Below, piece after piece: positions 47,882 through 56,150 of a stretch of 64,000 bases of DNA. The position numbers and the translations under genes are program-made. Within the stretch, counting starts at the first letter, position 1; each line of letters starts with the position of its first letter. The DNA is from Roseburia_C sp031555935 (GTDB taxonomy: Bacteria; Bacillota; Clostridia; Lachnospirales; Lachnospiraceae). The stretch covers positions 1 to 64,000 of the forward strand of contig JAVBTX010000013.1 of NCBI GenBank assembly GCA_031555935.1, written 5' to 3'. Below the pieces are notes generated by a model, which was not told the origin of the DNA, did not search any database, and saw nothing but the letters and a program-made list of their open reading frames with translations.

Positions 47882-49171
47882 ATGAACGATTTGGCTTTAA
47901 ATTTAGCGATTGAAATAATCAGCGGGATGGTTCTGCTGGTTATCATTGTATCACAATGGCTGGATACAGACCGGCATACAAAGGCAAACCGTTATTTCCT
48001 TGCGGTACTATGCACATTATTTGCCTCAATGGCGTTTGATGCCGTGTCATGGATGGTTGATGAAAAGCCAGGAGGGTTTTATCTTGCCTTGGCACACGTT
48101 GCTAATTTTGGGGCTTATTTTACCAGCATTTTCATCAAGTATTTCTATATGCACTATATTGGAGTGAGCATCCCACTGACTGGCCACTCTAAAAGGTTTG
48201 CATATAGAGTGGCGGAGGTAATAACCATTCTTTTTATGGTCATTGTAGTTGTCAATCAGTTTAACGGTATTGTGTACTATATAGATGGGAATAATCTGTT
48301 CCACTGGGGACCAATGTATTGGATACCCCATACGATGGCGGTTATTTGGAATATTCTTATTTTGTGGGCAGTTCTCCAAAACGAAAAAGGGCTGGGAATT
48401 TATGCCACTCTTTCCTATGCCAGTTATGCAGTAATTCCGCTGCTGGCCGATGTGGTAAATATCTATTTTTATCAGGTGATTATTGTCTATCCGGCGATGA
48501 TTATCGCCCTGCTTATTATTTTTGTCAACATACAAATGCAGCGGGACCGAAAACGAAAGGAACAGGAGCTTACCTTACAAAATCAGCAAATGGCGCTTAA
48601 ATTAAGCCAGATTCAGCCCCACTTTGTATTTAATACACTAACTGCGATCAAAACACTTTATAAGACTAACCCAGCGCAGGCGGAAAAAACCCTGGATGAT
48701 TTTGCCGCTCATTTGCGAACCATGATAAACACACCTGATATGCCAGATTTGATTTACTTCCGTGACGAAATGCGTAATGTTTACACATATCTGTCGATTG
48801 AACAGCAGAGATTTAAAAATCACTTTGAAGTAGTATATGATATTGGGGAGCGGTTTTTCTTCATTCCCCCTCTAACCTTGCAGCCGATTGTGGAAAATGC
48901 AGTGTTACATGGTCTGACAATCGGGAAAGGCGGCAGTAAACTAATCATCAAAACCGATGAAACGCAGGCGGCATATATTGTCACCGTTATTGATGATGGT
49001 AATGGCTTTGATCAGTCAGCACCGCTGGGGGAGGGAAAAACCCATGTGGGAATTGAGAATGTCCGTTCCCGGCTGGAAACCCTGTGTAACGGTCAATTGA
49101 TCATTGAAAGCCAGATTGGGAAGGGAACCAAAGTAACTATGATAATACCGAAGGGGGACAAGGATGAATGA
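47882..49171 (+). CDS. Multi-TM sensor histidine kinase, LytS/HPK7-like (module 2)
   Basis: A 429-residue paralogue of the module 1 kinase. About seven membrane segments fill the first ~220 residues. The His_kinase box QIQPHFVFNTLTAIKTL (phospho-His 247) and HATPase motifs LQPIVENAVLHGL and IDDGNGFD follow. GAGAGG lies before the ATG. The stop overlaps the regulator start by 4 bp. With the downstream gene it forms a two-gene operon. Confidence 0.9.
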   Translation: MNDLALNLAIEIISGMVLLVIIVSQWLDTDRHTKANRYFLAVLCTLFASMAFDAVSWMVDEKPGGFYLALAHVANFGAYFTSIFIKYFYMHYIGVSIPLTGHSKRFAYRVAEVITILFMVIVVVNQFNGIVYYIDGNNLFHWGPMYWIPHTMAVIWNILILWAVLQNEKGLGIYATLSYASYAVIPLLADVVNIYFYQVIIVYPAMIIALLIIFVNIQMQRDRKRKEQELTLQNQQMALKLSQIQPHFVFNTLTAIKTLYKTNPAQAEKTLDDFAAHLRTMINTPDMPDLIYFRDEMRNVYTYLSIEQQRFKNHFEVVYDIGERFFFIPPLTLQPIVENAVLHGLTIGKGGSKLIIKTDETQAAYIVTVIDDGNGFDQSAPLGEGKTHVGIENVRSRLETLCNGQLIIESQIGKGTKVTMIIPKGDKDE

Positions 49172-49962
49172 ATATTATTGCGGTAGATGATGAGCAAACA
49201 GCATTGGATGATCTGATGCAAGCGATTGAGCAGGCCGCACCGGATTCTTGCCTGACCGGTTATAACAAAGTGGAAGAGGCTTTGCAGTATGCCAGAGAGC
49301 AAAGGGTTGATGTGGCTTTTCTGGACATGCGTATGGCAGAGTTAGACGGTTTAGGACTGGCTGAAAAGCTGAAGGAGTTAAACCCCAGAATCAATATTAT
49401 TGCCGTTACTGGATATAGTGAATATGCATTGGGTGCTTATCGCATTCATGCCAGCGGATTTTTGGAAAAGCCGGTCACAGTAGATGCGGTAAAATTTGAG
49501 TTGTCCATCCTGCGTAACCAGCCAGCGAATACAAAGCCGCCAAGGGTGCGGATTCAGTGTTTTGGCAGTTTTGGCGTGTTTGTAGATGGAGAGCCGCTTC
49601 TATTTACTCGTGAGAAGCCAAAGGAGCTGCTTGCCTTTTTGGTGTATAAGCAAGGTGCAGCGGTAAACCTTACCACTATTATAACTGCTTTGTGGGAGGA
49701 TAAAACCAATACTCCTAGTGTCCAGTCTAATGTTCGAAATGTAATATCACGTCTGTTAAAAGTGTTGCGGGATGTTGGAATTGAGGATATTATCCGAAAA
49801 GAAAGAAATAGTATTGCGGTTGATGTGGAAAAAATATCTTGTGATTACTATGATTATATGTTGGATAAAGAGAAGTACGATAACACTTTTCATGGTGAAT
49901 TTATGAATGAATACAGTTGGGCGGAGCCGATGCTGGCACTTTTGAGCAATCGAACTGAATAA
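49168..49962 (+). CDS. Response regulator with SARP-like DNA-binding domain (module 2)
   Basis: A 264-residue paralogue of the module 1 regulator with the same length and domain order: receiver with D53 in VAFLDMRM, then a winged helix (QCFGSFGVFVDGEPLLF, KELLAFLVYKQGAA). The recognition helix region differs from module 1 (TPSVQSNVRNVISRLLKVL against THSVRTQTQKAIGNLLKLL), in line with the different repeat sequences found near each module. It starts in ATGA overlap with the kinase. Confidence 0.9.
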   Translation: MNIIAVDDEQTALDDLMQAIEQAAPDSCLTGYNKVEEALQYAREQRVDVAFLDMRMAELDGLGLAEKLKELNPRINIIAVTGYSEYALGAYRIHASGFLEKPVTVDAVKFELSILRNQPANTKPPRVRIQCFGSFGVFVDGEPLLFTREKPKELLAFLVYKQGAAVNLTTIITALWEDKTNTPSVQSNVRNVISRLLKVLRDVGIEDIIRKERNSIAVDVEKISCDYYDYMLDKEKYDNTFHGEFMNEYSWAEPMLALLSNRTE

Positions 49963-49969
49963 ATGATGG

Positions 49970-50008
49970 GCATGGTTTTCTAAATAGTAGAGAACCATGC
50001 CTTTTTTT
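49970..50008 (+). terminator. Hairpin terminator, copy 2 of the duplicated 31-bp element
   Basis: The same stem as at 47734-47764 lies 8 bp after the module 2 regulator gene and is followed by seven T. It is therefore a good intrinsic terminator here, and sits 20 bp upstream of the SARP-type repeats. Confidence 0.8.
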
Positions 50009-50019
50009 GATTACTATTC

Positions 50020-50053
50020 AGTTGCGCTTCGGTTGCACGTGCTTTGATATAAT
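50020..50053 (+). promoter_or_regulatory. SARP-type operator and promoter before surface protein C
   Basis: AGTTGCG (50020-50026) and GGTTGCA (50031-50037) are direct repeats with an 11-bp period. A perfect TATAAT lies at 50048-50053. No -35 box is present. The half-sites match those before the module 2 kinase gene. Confidence 0.65.
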
Positions 50054-50085
50054 CATTTCATTAGATTATTTCAAGGAGGATGAAC

Positions 50086-50179
50086 ATGAATAAAAGAAAA
50101 AAGTATCAATTTTGACGGTAAAACAATCAAACTGATAGCTAATATTGATTTATCAACTTTAAAGGAGAAATTAAAATGA
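50086..50179 (+). CDS. Short leader ORF, possibly frameshifted in an A6 run
   Basis: AGGAGG lies 6 bp before the ATG. As written the ORF is nine codons (MNKRKKYQF, stop 50113-50115). Dropping one A from the A6 run (50098 region) would give a 30-residue peptide with SINFDGKTIKLIANIDLSTL, whose TGA overlaps the ATG of the surface gene. The open, protein-like second frame suggests a decayed or slippage-controlled small gene coupled to the surface protein. Confidence 0.4.
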
Positions 50180-51696
50180 GACAAAAAAGAAGAATACTAT
50201 CCTTAGTAGTAACAATGTGCATGTTATTAATGCTATTCCCAGTAATGGCAAAACCAGTGAAGGCAGAAGGTGTGGTAAAACGAACAGAGCGACTTTTGAT
50301 AAGTGCGCAGGATGTGAACTATATGTCAACGGATGGAACAGAAAAGTCGGCTTGTCCAGAGAACAGTGATATAACCGATTCGGCGGAAGGCTGGCAATGG
50401 TACTTAAATGGCAACAGCGAGCTGGGATATGAACCAATGACATTGGTGCTGGATGGAATCAATCTAGAGGTGAATATAGCATCCCCGGTCAACGCCTGCA
50501 TTAGTTCGAACTTTGATAAACTGAATGTAATCATAAAAGGAACCAATACAATTACGTGTATCTGTAAAGAAACAAATTATTCGATTGGTTTTTCTGGCTA
50601 CAATGTTAATATAATGGGAACCGGAGAATTAAAGATTATATCGAATGCACAGAGTACACTGAGGGCTGGCGGAATATGGACTGATAATCTGACCGTAAAA
50701 GACGCCACCATTACGGTTACTCAGACGAATGCAAGTACAACAATTCCTTCCCAGATTAGTTACGGAATAAGAGGAAATAACGTGCATATAGATGGTGCGA
50801 CCATCAATACGTTCGTCACCGGTCCGGGAAATGATTATGGAATTTATGCCGAACAAGAGCTCAAAGTAAGCGGCAAAAGTGTGATTCGTTCATTCGGCTC
50901 GGAATCAGCATTGTTTGCCCCGGCAACGAAATTTAATGATGACAATCAGGTGTTAGGAAAAGATGCAGCGGGCAATTACACTATTCTGGGTGCTTTTAAT
51001 TCAGGAAAGTTGGTTGAAAAGGATAATACAGAAGCGGCAATTTCAGATGCTATGGTGGGTGAAGCCTGCACACTTACTTATGATGGAAATGGAAACATCG
51101 GCGGAAGTATACCGGCAGAAGAAACAACTGTGATTATTACTTCCAATATAACGGTACTCGATAATACCGGAGCATTAGAGCGGAACAGCGATACATTTAT
51201 AGGCTGGAATACTGCCGCCGATGGCAGCGGAACCGACTATGCCGCCGGCGATGCAATCAACATGTCAGATGACACCACACTATATGCGAAATGGGAAGCG
51301 CCAGCCGAAGCATATACCGTCACCTACGATGGCAATGGCAATACCGCCGGTGCTGTACCGACTGACGGAACCACATATGGACAAGACGCAACCGCAACCG
51401 TATTAGGCAATAGCGGCGGATTAGCAAAAGATGGCTATACCTTTGCTTGCTGGAATACCGCGGCTGATGGCAGCGGAACCGATTATACCGAGGGCAATAC
51501 ATTTACCATTGGCAGTAATACAACATTATATGCGAAGTGGCAGGCAAATGCAGCAGCTTCAGGGACAACCACAAAAACAACAAAGGTACCAAAAACCAGT
51601 GATGCAAGCGCATCATGGATGTGGCTGTTGGTAATTGCAGTTGTTAGTGGTGGGACAAGCGTAGTAATATATAGAAAGAAAAGAATATCTAACTAA
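50176..51696 (+). CDS. Surface protein C with two InlB-type repeats and an altered VPKTSD signal
   Basis: A 506-residue close relative of protein A (44579) with the same signal peptide, beta-helix-like region and two InlB B repeats. The sorting motif at ~471 reads VPKTSD, not VPKTGD: the glycine that follows the sortase-cleaved Thr is replaced by serine. The membrane segment and RKKR tail remain. It may stay membrane-bound rather than wall-linked. AAAGGAG precedes the ATG. It overlaps the convergent kinase gene by 8 bp. Confidence 0.85.
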   Translation: MRQKRRILSLVVTMCMLLMLFPVMAKPVKAEGVVKRTERLLISAQDVNYMSTDGTEKSACPENSDITDSAEGWQWYLNGNSELGYEPMTLVLDGINLEVNIASPVNACISSNFDKLNVIIKGTNTITCICKETNYSIGFSGYNVNIMGTGELKIISNAQSTLRAGGIWTDNLTVKDATITVTQTNASTTIPSQISYGIRGNNVHIDGATINTFVTGPGNDYGIYAEQELKVSGKSVIRSFGSESALFAPATKFNDDNQVLGKDAAGNYTILGAFNSGKLVEKDNTEAAISDAMVGEACTLTYDGNGNIGGSIPAEETTVIITSNITVLDNTGALERNSDTFIGWNTAADGSGTDYAAGDAINMSDDTTLYAKWEAPAEAYTVTYDGNGNTAGAVPTDGTTYGQDATATVLGNSGGLAKDGYTFACWNTAADGSGTDYTEGNTFTIGSNTTLYAKWQANAAASGTTTKTTKVPKTSDASASWMWLLVIAVVSGGTSVVIYRKKRISN

Positions 51697-52975
51697 GAGA
51701 TATAAGACTAATCGCAAACACCGTCCCACCGCCAACCGCATCCATCACCTGAATCGAGCCATGATGAAGCTTAATAATTTCAAATGCAATGCTCAGCCCG
51801 AGACCGAAATGCTCTTTGTCCTTGCGGGCTGAATCGACACGGTAAAAGCGTTCAAAGATTTTGGCTTTATCTTCATCGGCAATCCCGATGCCAGAATCGG
51901 TGACCAAAATACGGCAGCGATTTTTCTCACCCTTTACAGACAGCGTAATCGTTCCGCCAGTGGGTGTGTAGGTAATGGCATTGTTAATCAGAATATCAAG
52001 TACCTGCTCCATCCGCTGACGGTCGATGCGACAGAAAATAACTGCGTTATCACTTGTCGCAAGACGAAGCGTAATATTTTTCGTGGCCGCTGGTGCAAGA
52101 TGCGTTTCCAGTGCGTATTGCATTAGCTCCGTCACATCCGTTTCCTGAACCAATAGCTTCCAATTATGGTTATCGGCGTTAGCCAATGAAAGCATATCGT
52201 CAATCAGCCGGCTGGCCCGTTTCAGCTCGGAATCAATAATTTCTTCAAAGCGGACCGATTTTTGGCGGTCCGCTTTTTTAATTGCCGACATGCTCGAGCG
52301 GATTACGGTTAGCGGAGAGCGCAGTTCATGTGAAGCGGCGGCAATAAATTCACTCTGGGATTGCTGATTTTTCTCAATCGGATGAATCATGCCCCGGGTA
52401 AAGAAATAGGAGAAACATCCTAACAGCAGAACGGCTAACAATGTCAGCGAAGCAATTAAAATCCGCTGCTCGCGAATTGACTGCTCCATCGGCGCAAGCG
52501 GATATAGCAGCAGTGCACTCATAAAACCATACTCCTTGGGGATGAAGGCGGCGGCACAATAGAAGTTCTCACCTTGGAAAGAATACGGAAAATCCACCTG
52601 CCTTGTTACCACCTGTGCAGTATTGGCACTGGAAATGTTAAACTGATAATCCCGGCTGGCGGTATCCTTTGCCGCGGCAACGGCATCCTGCTGATGCTCC
52701 GATAAGCTCATTTCAACAAAGCGAAGTGGAAGACCATTGTCTTCAATCGCAAGCAAGACATTCTCACTTGAAGCAGAATACCAATCCAAGGTCAGAAGGC
52801 TTTCTGATTTTAAATAAGAAAAAGCATTCGAAGCTTGATTCATAAATAAGGCATATTCTTTTTGTTCCAAACCGTTTTCATAGGCATAGAGACAGGTAAC
52901 GGTAATGGCCATGACAATAATGGTAGCGCAAAAGGTATTGATAGCAGTCATTTTAAGATGCAGGCGTTTGAACAT
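51689..52975 (-). CDS. OmpR-type system sensor histidine kinase
   Basis: A 428-residue kinase: TM1 (about 10-31), an extracellular part of ~155 residues, TM2 (about 188-208), then HisKA with SHELRSPLTVIRSSM and HATPase with NNAITYTPTGG, DSGIGI and FGLGLSIAFEI. AAAGGA precedes the ATG. It lies 11 bp after its response regulator gene. It is divergent from the solute-binding protein gene, the probable target. Confidence 0.93.
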   Translation of the reverse strand: MFKRLHLKMTAINTFCATIIVMAITVTCLYAYENGLEQKEYALFMNQASNAFSYLKSESLLTLDWYSASSENVLLAIEDNGLPLRFVEMSLSEHQQDAVAAAKDTASRDYQFNISSANTAQVVTRQVDFPYSFQGENFYCAAAFIPKEYGFMSALLLYPLAPMEQSIREQRILIASLTLLAVLLLGCFSYFFTRGMIHPIEKNQQSQSEFIAAASHELRSPLTVIRSSMSAIKKADRQKSVRFEEIIDSELKRASRLIDDMLSLANADNHNWKLLVQETDVTELMQYALETHLAPAATKNITLRLATSDNAVIFCRIDRQRMEQVLDILINNAITYTPTGGTITLSVKGEKNRCRILVTDSGIGIADEDKAKIFERFYRVDSARKDKEHFGLGLSIAFEIIKLHHGSIQVMDAVGGGTVFAISLISLS

Positions 52976-52986
52976 AGCGTATCCTT

Positions 52987-53667
52987 TCAGGAACGATTAT
53001 CGACAAGACAATAACCAATCCCTTTAATCGTAGAAATAGATATCTGACATTGAATTTCTTTTAACCGCTTTCGCAGTAAATAAATATAGTTATCCAGATT
53101 GCCGTCTTCAATCTCAGCATAAGGGCCCCAGACGCGCGAAAGAATGAGCTGACGGTTTAGAACCGTTCCGGGATTTTTAAGAAAAACCTCCAGCAGCTCG
53201 CCTTCTTTTTTGGTCAGAATAAAGGGCCGCTTATCAAAAAACAAGGTATTTTCCAATGGACGGTAGCTAATATCAGCAAAGTGCAGAACCTCTGTATCTT
53301 CGACTGTATTGATTCGTCTGGTAATACTGTTGATTCGGGCAACCAGCTCGCCGGTATCAAAGGGTTTGACAACATAATCATCAGCACCGGCATCTAAACC
53401 ATCAATTTTATTTTCCCGACTGCCAAGGGCGGTCAAAAAAATGACTGGTGTGTGAATTCCTTGTTGTCGTACTTGTCTTAATATATCAATACCATTTACA
53501 AACGGCAGCATCTGATCTAGTAAAATCAAATCATGCTCTTGTCTTAGAATTTTCTCTAATCCGTTTCGGCCATCATGCACACATTCCACCGTAAAGTTGT
53601 CACATTCAAGTTCAAAGGAGAGCGTTTCACATAATTGTTCATCATCTTCGACTAATAAAATTTTCAT
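52987..53667 (-). CDS. OmpR/PhoB family response regulator
   Basis: A 226-residue regulator with receiver (acidic pair DD at 8-9, phospho-Asp in LILLDQMLPF, switch Lys in VVKPFD) and winged helix (about 130-226: LTKKEGELLEVFL, DNYIYLLRKRL). AAAGGA precedes the ATG. It leads the operon with the kinase at 51689. The two CAATTAGA boxes in the divergent promoter region are likely binding sites. Confidence 0.94.
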   Translation of the reverse strand: MKILLVEDDEQLCETLSFELECDNFTVECVHDGRNGLEKILRQEHDLILLDQMLPFVNGIDILRQVRQQGIHTPVIFLTALGSRENKIDGLDAGADDYVVKPFDTGELVARINSITRRINTVEDTEVLHFADISYRPLENTLFFDKRPFILTKKEGELLEVFLKNPGTVLNRQLILSRVWGPYAEIEDGNLDNYIYLLRKRLKEIQCQISISTIKGIGYCLVDNRS

Positions 53668-53745
53668 CGGGAAATCCTTTCGTTTACGTTACAGTTTCAT
53701 TTATTATATCATTTCTTCCTCTAATTATCCTCTATTTTTAGAGCG

Positions 53746-53793
53746 CAATTAGAGATTCCCTAGAGGACAATTAGAAATTCATAGTGCTATACT
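53746..53793 (+). promoter_or_regulatory. Tandem OmpR-type boxes and promoter of the transporter operon
   Basis: CAATTAGAGATTC (53746-53758) and CAATTAGAAATTC (53768-53780) are direct repeats with a 22-bp period (two helical turns). A TATACT -10 box lies at 53788-53793, and the second repeat covers the -35 position. TCTAATT just upstream (about 53729) makes an inverted partner. The divergent OmpR-type regulator is the likely ligand. Confidence 0.6.
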
Positions 53794-53825
53794 TGCAGTA
53801 GAAAATGAAAGGCAGAGGATAGATT

Positions 53826-56135
53826 ATGAAAAAGAGAACAAAGCGGTTTTTATCATTGCTGTTGTTATGCACAATCATGCTGATGACAGCAGGCTGCAAT
53901 AATGGGGCGAGGTCCGATAACAATACCGAAACAAATGAAAATAAAGTAATTACAGGAAATACGGTTGACCCAGATGTAGTTAGCTTCGACGGTGGAGTGG
54001 GTCGCTATGTCGAGGAAGAATATCCCATGCCAGAAGGCATCGAGCACATTTTTCATATGAAGAACTTAGCAGAAGGCGGTGTGCAAATTATCGGAACCGC
54101 TGAAAATAAAACGTTGCTCGCATACACCTTAGAAGCGGATGGCAGCACATATACAACAAATGAAGCAGTTGCAGCGCAGGCAATTCCGGAGGGGTATATC
54201 GTCAGTAGTGCTGTCAGCGATGCGGCGGGAAATATTTATGTTTCCTATTGCGAGGAAGGAACGGATTTAGGCAACAAAGGCGGTGATGCCGACAAATACA
54301 TGTATCAAAAGATAAATGCGGACGGTCAGGCAGAAACGTTTACCTTAAATAGCGACTCCGGTGTAAATTTCTGTGAGACTGGTACCGACGGCAGTCTGTA
54401 TGGCAATGTTATGCAAACAGACTTAGTTCACATCGTCGAGGGCAAAATAAAGCACACCTTAGAGAGCGGTGGTGACTGGTTAGAAGTAATCGGCGACAAT
54501 ATCCTTCGCATTGCTGGCGATAAAGTGCAGCGCATTCCGGACTTTGACGAAGAGGGCGCAGAAAAACAAAATGCCTTGGCGAAATATGTGAAGAATGGTG
54601 AGACAGCAGATATAGTGGCACTTACAGCCGGAAAGTCGGAAGAAGAACTCTATTTTGCTCACAAAACCGGGATTTATCGTTATGCGTATGGAGCAAATGT
54701 ATTAGAACGACTGGTCGATGGCAGCTTAACCAGTTTAAATAATATCGAGTATCAGCCAGGGCAATTTATTCAGAAAGAAAATGGCGATTTCCTGCAAATC
54801 TTATATAGTGGCACGAAAGAAATATTGGTCAATCTCCGTTACGATAAAACCATGCCGACTTCACCGACAACGGAGCTGCGAGTATACTCACTAAGGGAAA
54901 ATAATATTATCAACAAAATGATTACCGCATTTCAAAAGGAACATCCCGAGTTACATGTTGTTTACCAGAAGGGTGTGACCGAGGGCGGCATTACCAATAC
55001 GTCAGATGCAGTCAAGCAGTTGAATACAGAAATTATGGCGGGGAATGGACCGGATGTGATTGTCATGAATGGATTGCCGTTTAAATCTTATATTGAAAAA
55101 GGCATCTTAGAGGATTTGAGTGGTACCTTAGGCTCCTATCTGCAAAAAGATGAAGTGTTTAGAAATATTGTCCAATGCTATCAAAATGAGGGTGGCTTGT
55201 ATGCCGCCCCGATTTGCTTCCGCGTTCCGACCATTGTGGGAGAAAAATCAGCATTAAAGGAAATCGAAAATTTTAGCGATTATGCAGAGTATTCAAAAAA
55301 AAGTGCCAGCGAGGGAAAGGAAGCTGGGTGCTATCTCGGGGCAGATTATGCAGTTGGGCAATATACGAATTTATTTGGCACAGAATGGCTAAAGGATGGC
55401 GGAATTGACAAACAAAAGTTATCCGATTTTCTAAAAGATATCAAGGTGCTTCGCGACAGTAAATGGGAAGTCATGGAGAAGCAGGGCGAACAAGCGGAGA
55501 GTGCGATGACGCGGATGGAAGAGCTAGAACAGGATACTCCTGAGCAGGTGAATACATTTGATAATGATATCTATAACTTTGATTGTGGCTATAGTGGTTA
55601 CTCGATTGTAGACGGATCATTTCAATTGGATATGGGATATATCAGTGACTTTGTTGCTGTATCGCAATTATATACTGTAGCTGACCAGAATCCCGATATT
55701 ACCTTCGGATTAGTGAAAGCTTGGGAAAACGAGTTCAAACCAGGACTTAGCATTGGCATCAACGCGTTGTCTTCAGCAAAAGAAAATGCCGCCATCTTTG
55801 TTGATTATCTCTTTCAGGAAGAGCCGCAGGCCAAGGAATTGGCCAATGGATTTCCGGTCAATCGGGCTGCTTTTCGAAAGATGATGACGGACCCAGATCC
55901 GGAGTTAGTGGAAAGATTTAGTGATGATGAAATGTTTCCGATGGAATGGTTAAACGAGGTGCAGTATAAAGAATTTTTATCCTGGGTAGAGAAGCTAGAT
56001 ACAGTTTCGTTTGAAGATAAATTTATTTTAGAGATATTAGAACAAGGGAGTAAGGCATTTGTCCGGGGTGAAACAACGTTAGATGAATATGTCAATTCCG
56101 TCGCCCAGAAATTTGAACTTTACTTGGCGGAATAA
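53826..56135 (+). CDS. ABC-type extracellular solute-binding lipoprotein with extra N-terminal domain
   Basis: A 769-residue lipoprotein (lipobox TAGC, C24). The C-terminal ~430 residues (from ELRVYSLRENNIINKMITAF) form a family 1 (sugar-type) binding protein with NTEIMAGNGPDVIVMNG. The first ~310 residues after the Cys form a separate beta-rich domain with propeller-like repeats (DAAGNIYVSYCEEG, TDGSLYGNV). Usual family-1 proteins are 400-450 residues, so this is almost double. AGGCAGAGG precedes the ATG. Confidence 0.85.
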   Translation: MKKRTKRFLSLLLLCTIMLMTAGCNNGARSDNNTETNENKVITGNTVDPDVVSFDGGVGRYVEEEYPMPEGIEHIFHMKNLAEGGVQIIGTAENKTLLAYTLEADGSTYTTNEAVAAQAIPEGYIVSSAVSDAAGNIYVSYCEEGTDLGNKGGDADKYMYQKINADGQAETFTLNSDSGVNFCETGTDGSLYGNVMQTDLVHIVEGKIKHTLESGGDWLEVIGDNILRIAGDKVQRIPDFDEEGAEKQNALAKYVKNGETADIVALTAGKSEEELYFAHKTGIYRYAYGANVLERLVDGSLTSLNNIEYQPGQFIQKENGDFLQILYSGTKEILVNLRYDKTMPTSPTTELRVYSLRENNIINKMITAFQKEHPELHVVYQKGVTEGGITNTSDAVKQLNTEIMAGNGPDVIVMNGLPFKSYIEKGILEDLSGTLGSYLQKDEVFRNIVQCYQNEGGLYAAPICFRVPTIVGEKSALKEIENFSDYAEYSKKSASEGKEAGCYLGADYAVGQYTNLFGTEWLKDGGIDKQKLSDFLKDIKVLRDSKWEVMEKQGEQAESAMTRMEELEQDTPEQVNTFDNDIYNFDCGYSGYSIVDGSFQLDMGYISDFVAVSQLYTVADQNPDITFGLVKAWENEFKPGLSIGINALSSAKENAAIFVDYLFQEEPQAKELANGFPVNRAAFRKMMTDPDPELVERFSDDEMFPMEWLNEVQYKEFLSWVEKLDTVSFEDKFILEILEQGSKAFVRGETTLDEYVNSVAQKFELYLAE

Positions 56136-56150
56136 CAAGATGGAGGCAGT

